A DNA stretch of 64,000 nt from Muscardinus avellanarius (GCA_963383645.1 OY726571.1:26031637-26095636), one strand, 5' to 3'. Positions 1 through 11,545 are shown, numbered from the stretch's first letter. Notes: generated by a model from the sequence alone, not told the origin. Numbers and translations are program-made.

Positions 1-1374
1 TGTTTCTTAGTATAGTATGTTACGCAGAAGGACAACATGCACTTATCTGAAACATTTTCAAAAACTGTTGTTTGCTGTCAGCCCCCATAGCATTCATATA
101 CCATGTGAAGTGCCTTCACCTGCTCAGCAGGCTTCGTCAGAAAGCTGAGACAAAACCCCTACTAACAGTGTCCCCTGATTATGGCTTCAAAGGACCACCC
201 ACTTCTGGGGTGAGAGGCTAATTCTGCCTCCCTGTCAGGCCCATTTTAGACCTTAGGAAAACAAGCATTCCATCTAAACCTTCCCAAACCGGACGGCATG
301 CGTTAGGAGCTGCGGTTCTAACATTTGAAACAAAGTCAAAATCAAACCCAGTACTATTTCAACAAAAAAAGATCCAAATTTACAGTTATCTCACTGAAAA
401 ATCCCCCAGCAAGGAAAGAGAAGATGCAGATGAGCTTTAACTACAATGGTTCTACAGCTAGTTAAATGTTGTTGATCATTTAGAGAGAAAAGTAAATATT
501 CTTTGATATATAAATCTTTATGCAGTGGTTATCTAAATCTATCCCTTTGCTGTTGTGAAAAAAATACTTTAACCCGCAAAAAAGAAACTAAATTTATTGA
601 CATGACTTTGCAAATCACAGTTACTTGAGTCTCAAATGCAACTTCAAATAAAAGAAATAATGTGGTAATTGGGTTTCTCATTTATTTAATATACTTGTTG
701 GCATACATTATGGGTTTGCTATCTTTTCAAAGTAGTAAATCATTGTACAAGAACATTGCCAAAAAACTCTTCATTTCCTTTTGGTGACTTCTTACTGCCC
801 TCGGTGGAAGTTTAATAGAAAAGGAAGGACATGATGCAGTTTTAATGACAGGAAACTTGTGGCCTTCCAAATGAATAAATTCCATCACTCACTGCCACAA
901 AGTGTGCTAATTATTTCCTTTGATAAATTAAAAGCTGTAAAAGTCCAAAGTATATAAGCATGTGGTTTACAGTTATAATCAACCTGTCTACATTATTGCA
1001 AGTTCATGGTAACCTCATTATTTAATAAGAATTGCATTTTTTATTTCAGAAAATTATATGAAAAGCATTTATTAAACTTTTACTGATTTGACAGATGATG
1101 AAATAAACTAAGCAACCATCATGCCTCTGACCTTTAGGATGCTAACGTCAAATATGAATTGGTCTCCATAACACTAAGTCTTGAGATTGAGGATCAATTC
1201 TATTTAGGAAATGAAGAAAAAAAAAATCAAGAGCCAATCATGCCCAAAACATACAGCACTATTTGATGATTGGATTTGCTTTTTACTTTAAATATCAACT
1301 AAATAGTCTGGAAGTTAAATAGCAATTCAGTTGCTGAGCGAAATTTTTGTTATGTCTTTATATGCTCTGAGGGG
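1..1374. other. AT-rich unique sequence, no gene seen
   Basis: No reading frame of note, no SINE and no clear repeat. Composition is AT-rich with scattered short A and T runs. I see nothing I can annotate. Confidence 0.5.
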
Positions 1375-1500
1375 ATTAATTTATTAATTTCACAAATATT
1401 TTCTTAATATATACCATGCATACTGGGGATACCATGGTAGCAAAAGGAGACTCTCTCTTTCATACAGCTTGTGACATAATGGTAAAGCCATCTATCTAAA
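1375..1500 (-). mobile_element. L2 LINE 3' fragment
   Basis: Read on the minus strand it follows the L2 3' end. On the plus strand the markers are the CAAATATTTTCTTAATATAT segment, then ACTGGGGATACCATGGTAGCA and a diverged 'cagcttgtgacataatgg' where L2 has a 'gagcttacattctagtgg' type end. Strongly diverged and partial. Confidence 0.55.
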
Positions 1501-1674
1501 GATTCTACTGTTACAAATCTGGAATTGTGATGGGGAGGCTTGAGTTTGATGAAAGCTTACTGCCTATAGGAGAACTGTGCTGGTCATAGAGATGAGACTT
1601 CTGTGGTGAAAGAGGACTTGCATTGACAGATGAACAGTGAACTGAAGAAGACAGGGAGAATCTCAGGTACTGGA

Positions 1675-1735
1675 TGGGCAGGTAGATGCATGACTACAAT
1701 GTACCAATAAAAATTAAAAAAAAATAAGTAGGTAT
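1675..1735 (+). mobile_element. L1 3'-end fragment with A-rich tail
   Basis: Contains 'catgactacaatgtaccaat' followed by an AAAAATTAAAAAAAAATAAG tail. This resembles the 3' UTR end and tail seen again at 20,850-20,890. Only the last few tens of bases are present. Confidence 0.4.
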
Positions 1736-2330
1736 TTAAGAGACAGAGAGTTATGAACAGTAGAATATCTTAACTCAGGAGGGAGAAGTCAGGGAAAATG
1801 TTCTGTGTAGATACTATAAGGACCTGTGGAGCTAGTCTGAAAAAGAAAGGACATTTTATATCCAGAGAAAAACCCTGAACAACAGCAAAGGATGGAAAAT
1901 CAAGTTGGTGGAGCATCAGGATGAGGAAGAGAGAGAGGCAAGATATGGTACCAGCAAATTAGGAGACTCCAGATCCAGGGGAGCCTGAAGGTCGAGGAGC
2001 TTAGGTTTAATGTGGTTGGGGACAGTGAGCTACTGAAGAGTCTTGTTTGAGAGACAATCAGAAGAACAACCAGTCTTTCTTTAAGACCATCGGTGCTGAG
2101 GGAGAAAATATAAACTCTCAAGAGTTCACGAGATGATAAAAATGAGCTTCCGGCCACATTGAATGTGTAGAGAAAGGGTGAGGGAGAAATGAAGGGCAAT
2201 GCCAAGCTTCTAGCTTGCATAACACAATAGTCTGTGAAGAACTGGAAAGCAAAAGATATCAAGAGCACAGCAGGGTTCATACGTTGAACTAAGAAGAATT
2301 GAGGGTACATAGAAAGTTTCAATGAACGTA
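1736..2330. repeat. Old purine-rich interspersed repeat, class unresolved
   Basis: A purine-rich stretch with phrases such as 'gagctactgaagagtcttg' and 'gagggagaaaatataaact'. Its style resembles a mammalian-wide repeat also seen near 12,200-13,100. The 140-codon minus-strand frame here (1,900-2,322) has no protein-like domain and is best read as chance. Class not assigned. Confidence 0.3.
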
Positions 2331-3439
2331 GCGTTCATTTTTAGCCACATGAAATGGCATTTGCTAAACACATCATTGTCCAAGACGCATTAGCAAGTCT
2401 TTCTCTGGCAAGCAAAGCCCTTCTTTGGCACTCCGTAGCAATATTTGGTCAGGCCGCTTGTTGGTACAGTCCAAGACAAATTTGTCCAGTGGCGGATGCA
2501 GGGCATTTTCTCTTCTATCTTTACATTCTTTCTTGTAATTTCAGATACTTAGTAATCTTACCCAACCTCCACATCCCTGCTTTCTCTTCCTCAGTCCTAA
2601 ATAAACCTAATCCTTTTAACTTCTACTCAAAAGACCTTGCTTTGCAAACTATGAATCATCCTGCGGCTTTTCTTGGGATCCCATTCAAGGGGTCCACGCC
2701 CCCTTTTCAAGGCCTGGAGTCAGACACATTTCTCCACAACTGTGCCTCGCATGCAGTAGGTGTATGATAAGTCTTTTTCAAGATGATAAAATCCTGAGGG
2801 TGGTGGAAAGACTGTCTACTAACTCCCACATGCCGGTGTCCTATTTATTTCACTTCATTATCAACACCTTTTAAAGCTTTGCCACGGCATTGATGACTCA
2901 TATACAATCCTCTATAATTCTGCCTTCTGTTGATGTTGTAGTTGTCTGTAACCAGGTCCTTATCATCATTTTGGTAGTTTGATTTTCTCCTGTTGCTTGT
3001 TCTGATTACATTTTTATCCTCATTATTTCTGTTTATTTTTCAAGGCCATTTAAAAGTTTAATAATCTTCAGGTGGCTAAGCTTCCTACTCAGCTCGGTGC
3101 CACTAGGAACTGACTGAGCTCCTCCCAAATTTGTCTTTATCATTAAAAATGTTATTAAATATTTCTGGCACAGGGTGATTCCTTTGAAAAAGCATTCCTG
3201 TCCTGTAAGCTGATATTGCCTTGCTGATAACTGACTTCTCTTAAATATCTGTTTAACAAGTTTTTACTCTCATCTAGTAGTAAGAAGGCTTAAAGTTGCT
3301 AATAAAATAATAACATATGTCTGTTTACATTTATGCTTTACAAACCTTTCCTTCAACCTCAGATTACTTAACTTGCGGATTATATAAATTTATGAGCTAG
3401 GAAGAAGAGAGTTTATCTTTATTCTTAGTCACAGGTGTG
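2331..3439. other. Unique sequence, no supported gene
   Basis: Includes a 137-codon plus-strand frame (2,354-2,767) without a recognisable domain, signal peptide or codon pattern. Part of it (2,550-2,760) has an LTR-like feel, with AATAAACC and CT-rich runs, but I cannot match it to a family. Confidence 0.35.
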
Positions 3440-3545
3440 GAAGCAAGACGTGGGTGGACTTGAACATGGCCATTCAGCCAGTAATTAGCAGAACCAACTC
3501 TTAAGGGCATATATTTCAACTTCAAAGCCAATGGCTTTGCTCCCC
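3440..3545 (-). mobile_element. MIR SINE fragment
   Basis: The minus-strand MIR order is visible: 'cattcagccagtaattagca' corresponds to the 'cacagccagtaagtggca' core, followed by a diverged flank. It lies directly beside the SINE at 3,551. Confidence 0.45.
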
Positions 3546-3550
3546 GCCCA

Positions 3551-3728
3551 GTGGTACTGGGGATTGAACCCAGAGGTATCCTACCTCTGAGCTACCACCA
3601 ACCCTGTTTTAGTTTTTATTTTAAAACGGGGTCTCACTATACTGCTGAGGATGGCCTTGAATCCATGATTCTCCTATCTCAGCCTCCCAAGTACTCGGAT
3701 TATAGGCCTGTATCACCATGTCCAGCTA
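3551..3728 (-). mobile_element. B1-dID-type dimeric SINE
   Basis: Minus-strand order: ID-like part (GGTACTGGGGATTGAACCC, CTCTGAGCTACC), T-rich linker, then B1-like part (CAGCCTCCCAAGTACT, GGATTATAGG). Diverged at CpG sites, so an older copy. No convincing target-site duplication seen. Confidence 0.9.
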
Positions 3729-3855
3729 TTATATTTGCTCTTTTACCATGTGAAACAGCTCTGTTTACAGATGCTAAAATATGACTTAAGACTAAATTCA
3801 AGTCTTCATTGAAAATTTCTGACAACTCTCTTCCAATGTTCATTCCATCACTTAA

Positions 3856-4086
3856 TTTTTTTTTTTTTTTACATTTTTAAATTTCTGCGGTACTGGGGAT
3901 AGAACCTAACGGCGTTCTATCTCTGAGCTCCACCCTCAGCCCTATTTTTTATTCTTTATTTTGAAACAGGGTCTCACTGAGTTGCAAAGGGCCTCACTAA
4001 GTAGCTAAGGCTGTCCAGGAACAGAGATCCTCCTGTCTCCGCCTCCTAAATGCTGGGATTACAAGCGTGTGCCACCACGCCCGGCT
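3856..4086 (-). mobile_element. B1-dID-type dimeric SINE
   Basis: Begins with a 15-base T run (the poly-A tail on the minus strand), then GGTACTGGGGATAGAACC, the linker TATTTTTTATTCTTTATTTT, and ends in GTGCCACCACGCCCGGC, the intact B1-like 5' end. Confidence 0.93.
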
Positions 4087-4282
4087 TCCATCACTCTTTT
4101 TAATGCCTAAACATAATTTTTCTGTACAACATAGTTTAATTTAACATGTACTGGTTGTTTACTGATTTGAACACTGATAGATGCAAAAAATGATTGTGAC
4201 ACTTTTCCCAAATAAGGAATGGGCTCAATAAACATTAGGAGAATACACATTTTAATAAGAAGCCAAGAACCACAGGGGAGAG

Positions 4283-4284
<2 letters not shown>

Positions 4285-4358
<74 letters not shown>
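4285..4358. repeat. (AT)n(TG)n compound microsatellite
   Basis: About 45 bases of AT followed without interruption by about 29 bases of TG. No SINE is attached. Confidence 0.97.
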
Positions 4359-4499
4359 ATGTTTTAAATTTTTCTGTTCTTGTTTTAAGGAAAATAGCTC
4401 ACTAGTTGACTGCAGATTCTATGTAGCTTGCATTTAAATCTCCAATAGTACCTAGCAAGTTCTGAACAAATAAGAGAAACTTCCAGATACTTGTCTGCT

Positions 4500-4595
4500 A
4501 TTCACTGGCTCAAATATGATTATTTATTGAATTTCTACAATGTGTTCACTGCTGTACTGGTTGTAATGTGGAATACATAGCATTGTATCCTGAAA
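4500..4595 (-). mobile_element. L2 LINE fragment
   Basis: Plus-strand text 'tatttattgaatttctacaa' followed by 'tgttcactgctgtactggtt' reads as the reverse of the L2 'caataaatatttg' end. Short and diverged. Confidence 0.4.
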
Positions 4596-4663
4596 ATTAA
4601 ACCATAAAATAGGACATACCAGCAACATTAGGGCACTTGTTGACTAGAGGAGACTCTTGACTC

Positions 4664-4706
<43 letters not shown>
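4664..4706. repeat. (TG)n microsatellite at an ID SINE tail
   Basis: About 43 bases of alternating TG immediately before a minus-strand ID-like unit, which places it at that unit's 3' tail. Confidence 0.95.
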
Positions 4707-4707
<1 letters not shown>

Positions 4708-4708
<1 letters not shown>

Positions 4709-4796
4709 ACACATGCATATATGCTTGGGATTAAACCCCAGATCTTGTGCATGTGAGACAAGCATTCTACCATTGAGTGATATCTCTAGTCTGACT
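4708..4796 (-). mobile_element. ID-type (tRNA-derived) SINE
   Basis: Unlike the right half of the dimeric SINEs, this unit keeps the central segment (plus strand 'cttgtgcatgtgagacaagc'), equivalent to the 'gcttgcctcacatgcacaag' region of a monomeric ID element. Followed by 'attctaccattgagtgatat'. It is a true ID, not a trimmed dID. Confidence 0.7.
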
Positions 4797-6984
4797 CCTG
4801 ATTGAAGTTCCCAGGCTTTGAGTAATCAGGGAAAAAGAAATAAGCTTGGAAAAATCATGTTGGTTCATATAATAGGATATAATAGAAGACTTTGAATATC
4901 AAGCAAAAAAAACCAAATTAGAATTAATGTGTTAAATAAGAAGTCTGATTTTGACATTAAATAAATCCATTGTAGGGATGAGAAGAAATGTTGATTGTGA
5001 CATGAGCTATTTTTATTATATGGTAATTTAATTATTTTTGTTTGTACAATTTGAAAAATAATAGCATGAAAAATGGAATGCTTTTTTACTTTCTTGAAGT
5101 GAAATACATGTTTTTTAAATTTCTGCCTATTTGTCCAGAGAGTTTTCATCTAGCACATTAATGACGTCATTCTTCATTTTTCCAAATCCTTGTTCTAGTA
5201 CTTTTGCTTCTCTCTCTACACATTTACTTGTTTTGGAACTGATAAACAGTTTGACCCATCACTTTTGTTTGTACATAACTATCAAACCCCTCATGTCTTG
5301 GTCTAAGTGATTTGAGTTCAGTTCAATCCTCTTATCAGTGGGCTTGTCATTCAATTGACAGAAATGGAGAGGGATAGTTACATGCAAGGAGTTAGGGCTC
5401 TGTATACAATGCAAACAACAAAAAGATAGTTGAGGGTCCTGAAAATCTTCCAAGCCTCACATATCCCTAAACTTAAGAACACTCCTATAGCATATTGTTT
5501 ATGTCATTAAGCACAGTAACATAATTTAAAATACCCTTTTAAATCATGACTGTAGTCCTGATATGACAATTACAGTTACCTTTCTATAATATTAAAAAGT
5601 CATTCTTACGGATACTGGATGGTTTATTAAATCATATCAGGGGTAAACATTTTGTCCTCAAATGATTTGAACCTAGGCAGCTCTCTCGGGGAATGAGAAG
5701 AGGACAAGCTTCTAACCTAATAGAGCCACTGGAGTAGTCGAGTGGGGAAGAGGAGAGAAGGAATGCGAAAACTGATTAACCATACCATAAGATTTTCAAT
5801 TTAACATCCTGTACATAGCTCTAGGATGTTGTTGTTATTCTTTCCTCCTACCAACCCCCAAGTAGAACTAATTTCCAAACCCTATTAAAGAATTACTTAA
5901 AAATATCTCTGGATTCTGTCTCACCCTTCCTGTTCATGTTTGTAGGATGGCTTCTGTGCCCAAACCACTAGCTCCAGCTTCAACGCTCTGCCTTTTCCAG
6001 ATAGTTCTACATCAAACCCAAAGGCCCATCTTCCCAAGTAGCTACTTCAGTGGAATTCCCTTTGATATACGTCCACTGTCTATGTCCCAAACCCCAATTT
6101 TGGCCTTCAGAATCCTTCAGAAAGCTTTCCCTTTTAAAGCTGTACTGCCATCCTCTTTTCCTGAGACTTCTACTATAGCCAAATGTATTGACTCCCAAGT
6201 AAGCCTTGTCTTTTCTTTTCTCCGTATTTTAAAATCCTGATATATATTGCAGCTCACAGAATACCTCCCGAGTTGCAACCACGAATATGCCATAAATTCT
6301 GTCTAGAACAAGGGAGGATACACATTCATACATGTATCTGAAATGGTCTCATGCTTCTTAACTCCTTTCTCCTTTACTTCATTTTCTTTGTATGTTCCCT
6401 TTCTTTATTCACCATTTTTCTTTCAACAAGGCATTTAAATTCTTTGAGGTCAGACAACATGTTTTCTTTTCTTATAATTCTGTGGATTATTTTCCCAAGA
6501 TGTACTTTATATGACACTTTTGATTGAGGACATCAAGTAAAGGAAGGGTTCTCTGGATCTTTTCTTGCTGTTAAAGAGATCATCAGAGGAGCATCTCTAT
6601 TCTGAAGTGTTAAACTTCAGCCCAATTATCTTGGAAAAAAATTTTTTTCCTAAAATTAAAATTTTTTCTTATTTTTTCATTAATGTTATCTCTATCCATC
6701 TCTGCTGTCCTATCTGACATATCATTTATGCAGTACCTGTAATATTATAATATTTATTATGTTATTATTCATGATAGTATTTAACACAATAATTTCTTGA
6801 TTCCAAGGAAAATGCCTATTAAAAATAGGGTTTATTGTTTTATTTTCTGTTTATTTGTAAAAACAGGAGAGGAAGAAGCTGAGAAGGGAAGTAAAAAATA
6901 AAATTAACTGTAATGTGACAACCTCTAGCTAACTATCATTTGTTATCTACCTTGGGTATAAAACATTTTTTTCTTTATTTCTTT
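4797..6984. other. Unique AT-rich block, no gene seen
   Basis: About 2.2 kb without SINEs. 5,890-6,240 is pyrimidine-rich and could be a very old LINE remnant, but I cannot place it. The open frames (up to 97 codons at 5,947-6,240) carry no motif. Confidence 0.4.
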
Positions 6985-7180
6985 GTGCTGTGAATTAAAG
7001 CCAGGGATATTCTACCTCCAAGCTAGATCCCAAGCTTATTTTATTTTTTATTTTGAAACAGGGTCTTCTTAAGTTGCTGAGTCTCCTGAATTGCTCAGGC
7101 TGATCTCGAAACTGTGACTCTCCTGTGTCAGCCTCCCAAATACTGGAATTATAGGTGTGTGCCATCACCTCTGACAGGTA
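6985..7180 (-). mobile_element. B1-dID-type dimeric SINE, old copy
   Basis: All blocks are present in minus order, but heavily mutated ('gtgctgtgaattaaagccag', 'gccatcacctctgacagg'). Confidence 0.85.
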
Positions 7181-7270
7181 TCCAGCATTTTAAAACCATA
7201 TTGGTATTGTTCTTAGATGTATAGTTTTGATTTCTGAACTTTTTTTTTTTAACTTTAAGATTATATCATG

Positions 7271-7486
7271 GAGCCTGGCGTGGTGGTGCAGGTTTGTAAT
7301 CCCAACATTTGGGAGGCTGAGACAGGAGGACCACAGTTCGTGGACAGACTCAACTACTTAGTGAGGCCCTCTGCAACTTAGTGAGACCCTGTTTCAAAAT
7401 AAAGAATAAAAAATAGGGCAGGGGGTGTAGCTCGGAGGTCGAATGTCCCTGGGTTCCATCCCGAGATCCCCCTCGCCCTTCCCCAA
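7271..7486 (+). mobile_element. B1-dID-type SINE with 14-bp target duplication
   Basis: Complete unit: B1-like part, AATAAAGAATAAAAAATAGG linker, then ID-like part ending in 'ccatcccgagatccccctcg'. Identical 14-base direct repeats AAGATTATATCATG flank it at 7,257-7,270 and 7,487-7,500. Its pair with the minus copy at 6,985 makes an inverted repeat. Confidence 0.96.
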
Positions 7487-7500
7487 AAGATTATATCATG

Positions 7501-7997
7501 TAAGGGCACATATTTTTACAATTTTGGGTTAGCCACACAATCAAAGCCTTTCTTGCTCATTAAATTCCTAGTGCTTTCATATCAACCTCATTTATTCATT
7601 TCAAGAAGGACTTGAAGACATATTAAATATTTTATCCATAAGCCTAAATTTATTGAACCATTATCATATCAGTTGCTACATTTTCTTCACTAGGACATGA
7701 AAGAAATGATAGTTGTCACTGACATTTTAAATTTGGGCTTGATATCATAACATTTGCTCCAAAGGTTGTCAAGTACTTAAAGTCCAAAAAATTATGTGGG
7801 CAAGGTGACACTCTGTATTAGCTTCCATCTTCGTTTTTTGTTTGCTAGACTACAGTGTGCTTGAGAAGAAAACAGGTAGCCCATCTATTCTTATACATAG
7901 CAAAGATATGTCTGGCAAGCGCCCTTTAAAATGCCTATGATTAATGTTAGCGGTATCCTTAACAGAGTTAAAGTCAAAGGGAATCTCACATTAAAAC
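7501..7997. other. Unique sequence, nothing identified
   Basis: AT-rich, no repeat or exon signature recognised. Confidence 0.4.
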
Positions 7998-8008
7998 TAT
8001 TTTCTTTA

Positions 8009-8212
8009 GCTGGGCGTGGTGGTGCACACTTGTAATCCCCGCGCTTGGAAGGCGTATGCAGGAGGATCATGCAGGTTCAAAGCCAGCCTCACTGGCTTAA
8101 GAGACCCTGTTTCCAAATAAAATATAAAATAGGTCTGTGGAGTGTAGCCAGGAGGTAGAAGGGTTCCATCCCCAGTACCACCAAAAAAAAAAAAAAAAAA
8201 GAAAAAAATATG
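8009..8212 (+). mobile_element. B1-dID-type SINE, internally deleted subtype
   Basis: Has CCCCGCGCTTGG and a shortened middle ('cctcactggcttaagagacc') in place of the two 'acttagtgagg' repeats. Ends CCCCAGTACCACC plus poly-A. Target duplication TATTTTCTTTA at 7,998-8,008 and 8,213-8,223. Confidence 0.95.
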
Positions 8213-8286
8213 TATTTTCTTTACATTATTAACTCTGATCCCGTATCTCAGAGATTAGTAACTTACCATATATCTGAGATGTTCTT

Positions 8287-8524
8287 GTTTTAAGTTTTTT
8301 TTTTTTGTGTGTGTGTGTGTGTGTGTGTGGTACTGGGGATGGAATCCAGGGACATTCTACCTCCGAGCTACACCCCCAGACGTATTTTTTATTCTTTATT
8401 TTGAAACAAGGTCTCGCTGAGTTGCAAAGGGCCTCACTAAATAGCTAAGGCTGTCCACTAGCCGTGATCCTCCTGTCTCAGCCTCCTAAATGTTGGGATT
8501 ACAAGCGTGTGCCACCACGCCTGA
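8287..8524 (-). mobile_element. B1-dID-type SINE with (TG)n tail
   Basis: T-rich tail turned into (TG)n at about 8,306-8,329, then GGTACTGGGGATGGAATCC and the full dimeric body. 13-base direct repeats CTGAGATGTTCTT at 8,274-8,286 and 8,525-8,537. Confidence 0.95.
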
Positions 8525-8621
8525 CTGAGATGTTCTTTGATAAGCACATTCCTATTCTTTCTTCTGGCTGGAAAAATAACTTCAAGTCTGTTGATTGTTT
8601 GTTTTTAATATTCATGAAGAG

Positions 8622-8826
8622 AGCCAGGTCTGGTGGCACATGCTTATTATCCCTATACTTGGCAGATTGAGACTGGAGATTGCAGGTTTGTAGCCATTCT
8701 TAGCAACTTAGTGAGACTCTCCACAACTTAGTGAGAACTTATTTCAAAATAAAAAATAAATAAAAGATAAAATAGGCCTGATAGTGTAGCTTAGAGGTAA
8801 TATGCCCCTGGTTTCAGTCCCCAGAA

Positions 8827-8867
<41 letters not shown>
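8622..8867 (+). mobile_element. B1-dID-type SINE with (AC)n tail
   Basis: Diverged dimeric unit (GAGCCAGGTCTGGTGGCACA to CAGTCCCCAGAACTAC). The tail is a 40-base AC repeat at 8,828-8,867. Confidence 0.9.
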
Positions 8868-8869
<2 letters not shown>

Positions 8870-8900
8870 TATGAAGTAAGTGTATTATTCTAGTCTTCTG

Positions 8901-8998
8901 TGTTCTGTTTTGGTGATGGAGGTGGCAGTGCTGGAGATTGAGCACAAGGCCTCACAGGTGCTCAACAAATAATCTTCCACTGAGCTATACCTTTAGCC
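8901..8998 (-). mobile_element. ID-type SINE with 11-bp target duplication
   Basis: Minus-strand ID body ('gtgctggagattgagcacaa', 'ttccactgagctatacc') with the central segment retained. Direct repeats CTAGTCTTCTG at 8,890-8,900 and 8,999-9,009 fix both ends. Confidence 0.8.
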
Positions 8999-9009
8999 CT
9001 AGTCTTCTG

Positions 9010-9722
9010 CTTAGAGAAAGAAAGATCTACAGGCAAAATAGAAATCATGGAAATAGGCTTTATGAAGAATCCTTTAGAGAAAAAATAATATTAATCAATT
9101 AAGGATGCATTGAGGAAATCTATTATGTGTTTCAGCAACCCACAGGCATCACTTGGATTTTTAAAAGTTATTTGGGACTATTTTTGTCTAGCTAAATGGC
9201 AGGAACAATGGCAGCAGCAGTTTCTGATTTCCCGCCAGGTTAAGCTATGAGGAGCTGCAAATGGTGATAGCTAGTGCGAGCATATCCTGCTGTAGGATCT
9301 GCTGGGTCAGAGAGACCTCCCCGGAACAAAAAAATTATCCACACTTATCTGAAATTTGCCACTATCATGAGTGGGAGGCATAATAATATTATGCTAAGAT
9401 ATGTTCCCTTTTTCAGTCAATGTGAGGACCAAGAAACCAACCCAGTAGAGATGGAATGTTTCCTTGTGGCTCTTGGAGTTAACCAAAAGATTTGATTATC
9501 TTTGCAGTGATGTTTATATTACTTGATTCAGGACTTGAACATTTTTTTTTTGCTGTCAAATTTCAAAAACTTATAGCATTTTTAGAAAAATTAACTTTTA
9601 GTGTAAAAAGTGGAAAATTTTAGCTCAGTATGAGAATAGATAATTTCATGGGGAGAAAGAAAGAACCAGATGCGCACGGGTCTATCAAGGAGCTGAACTC
9701 TTTGTTCAAGAAGAATTTCTCC
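9010..9722. other. Unique sequence
   Basis: No gene or repeat recognised. 9,125-9,330 is of balanced composition, with words such as GAACAATGGCAGCAGCAG. Confidence 0.35.
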
Positions 9723-9820
9723 AGGGGGTGTAACTTGGAGGTAGAATGCCTCTGGGTTCCATCCCCAGTACCTCAATAAACAAACAAACAAACAAACAAA
9801 CAAACAAACAAACAAACAAA
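9723..9820 (+). mobile_element. 5'-truncated B1-dID SINE (ID half) with (CAAA)n tail
   Basis: Only the right half survives ('ccagggggtgtaacttggag', 'gggttccatccccagtacct'). The tail expanded into about eleven CAAA units (about 9,776-9,820). Confidence 0.88.
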
Positions 9821-10392
9821 CTAGGTAGATTTTAGAACTTAAAACTCATGTGTACTAATCATGAGATAACACAAAGACAGTAAAATTAAACCAGTATTTG
9901 TGATAGGACAAAGTACATTTGTTTATTTGAAGAAAATGCTTTTATATTAATCCTACTAACTTTTAATTCTTTGCTAAAAGAGATGTACCTAGAGAACTTT
10001 TAAAAGACTAAAGGATACACAAACAGATGATAAATTCTGGGCACGCCCTTCGCTCTGGACACCTTGTTGTGCTCTGGCTGTATTTCATTCCTTTTTACTG
10101 CATTTTTTAACAGAAGAGTGTTTGGCTGCTAGTTAGTGGGTTCAACTCCTCCTCTTTTTTTCAGGAAGAACCAGGGCGAAGGAGTTATGATGTGTGCCAT
10201 ATTGTAAAAGGAAACATTTGCCTAGAAACCTGTAGCTGACGTTTTTATGCAAGATCCTGTGCTTTCAAGGCAATGAAAAGTTGGACAGTGTTTTCCTTTT
10301 AGAGTGTGAGGAGGATCCCAAATTAAAATGGACCATACTTACTCCTTTCTGTTGAAAAACAGCATGTTTTAGTTTTCTTTTTTTCCCACTAG
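9821..10392. other. Unique sequence, nothing identified
   Basis: AT-rich. Two further splice-acceptor-like strings (TTTTTTTCAG near 10,164 and CCTTTTAG near 10,300) occur, but no convincing exon follows them. Confidence 0.3.
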
Positions 10393-10476
10393 GTGCTGGT
10401 TGACCACAAGTATTATATGATCAACATTGCCACAGACCTGGAGTTCACCCTAAACAGGCTGCAGTTTGGACATACG
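10393..10476 (+). other. Exon-like segment, unidentified
   Basis: A pyrimidine tract and TTTTCCCACTAG acceptor-like end precede 28 sense codons in one frame, containing a protein-like DHKYYMINIATDLEFTLNRL. The frame then runs into T-rich sequence, and the downstream donor is poor. I cannot name a family. It may be a true exon, a decayed one or chance. Confidence 0.2.
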
Positions 10477-10728
10477 TGTTTTTTTTTTTTTAAACTTTTG
10501 TAAAGTGTTTCTGACAGTGTTATGGTAAAAATATGAAGCAGGAGTATGTTCTTAGAGAATTCTGTTAATTTAGTTTCATTAAAAATCCAAGAAAGTGGTA
10601 TGTCTTTAAAGAATTCTGTTTTATTTCATTAACTCATCACTCATCTAGTCTTCAGTTTAAATACTTTTGAATGTTGTTCCTTTCTTTTGTGCTCACTAAA
10701 AACATCGTATTTTCCTCAATAAATTCAG

Positions 10729-10805
10729 TACTATGTGAGAGCCCTTATGGAACTGTCCTGTGTGTTCCATGATCAGCTGCTGCCCCGCCAGCACGGCGTT
10801 CCTGG
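10729..10805 (+). other. Exon-like segment with acceptor and donor
   Basis: 77 bases between an AAATTCAG acceptor and a GG/GTAAAT donor, open in the frame beginning YYVRALMELSCVFHDQLLPR. It lies 250 bases after the segment at 10,393. Family unknown. GC content is higher than in the flanks. Confidence 0.22.
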
Positions 10806-11026
10806 GTAAATGCTGCTCTCTCTGCTTTTCTCCCGCTGGCCTTTCAGTGGGTAGAGGATCAGTGGGCACAGAGACATGAGACCCTCTGCCGGGGTTTGTC
10901 CCTGTGCATTGGAAGATTGTCTCTTGATGTTGGGATCAATCATCCATCAGGAGTCATTGGGGCTAAACGTCAAAATATCACTTTTTCACAGACCAGGCAA
11001 ATGTTTCTAACAATATATAAGTCAAA

Positions 11027-11251
11027 GCCAGCTGTGGTGGCACACACTTGCAATCCCAGTACTTGAGAGACTGAGACAGGAGGAAGGATTGCAGGTTCTT
11101 GGTCAACTTAAGCATCTTGGCCAGACTTTTAGCACTCTACTGAGACCATGTTTCAAAATAAAAAAAAAAAAAATTTAAAGGGCTGGAGGTGTAGCTCAGA
11201 GGTAGGTAGAATATCTCAAGGTTCAATCCCAGTACCACACACACACACACA

Positions 11252-11297
<46 letters not shown>
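11027..11297 (+). mobile_element. B1-dID-type SINE with (AC)n tail
   Basis: Dimeric unit with an added 'ttggtcaacttaagcatc' stretch, ending CAATCCCAGTACC. The tail is about 60 bases of AC with one AT interruption. Confidence 0.9.
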
Positions 11298-11301
<4 letters not shown>

Positions 11302-11545
11302 CAAATAGCACAGATCTTCATATAATGAGTAGTTAGAATTTAATGAACAAATAAATGTTATAAGTCTTCATGTCAAGATTTTTTTGAATTAAAAGATTTC
11401 CCATTTTTTGTTCACAAGCATGTCACTTGCCCTTGCTAATAACAGCTCCTGCATTTAATTTAAATTCCATATAAACAGGAATTATTTTTTGTTTTGTTCT
11501 AATGTGTCCCCAATGCCTAATCTCATTAGTTTTTTTATTTTATTG

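Noticed and set aside
1900..2767. Frames of 140 codons (minus) and 137 codons (plus), the longest in the window
   Set aside because: No domain, signal peptide or conserved motif. One lies in a purine-rich old repeat. Lengths are within chance for 64 kb read in six frames.
7417..7480. tRNA-like A/B box patterns (GTGTAGCTC, GGTTCCATCCC) in many places
   Set aside because: They belong to the ID-derived half of SINEs. No cloverleaf with intact acceptor stem was found, so no tRNA gene is called.
8828..11297. Periodic repeats considered as a CRISPR-like array
   Set aside because: Dinucleotide and tetranucleotide microsatellites with no spacers, in a mammalian SINE context.
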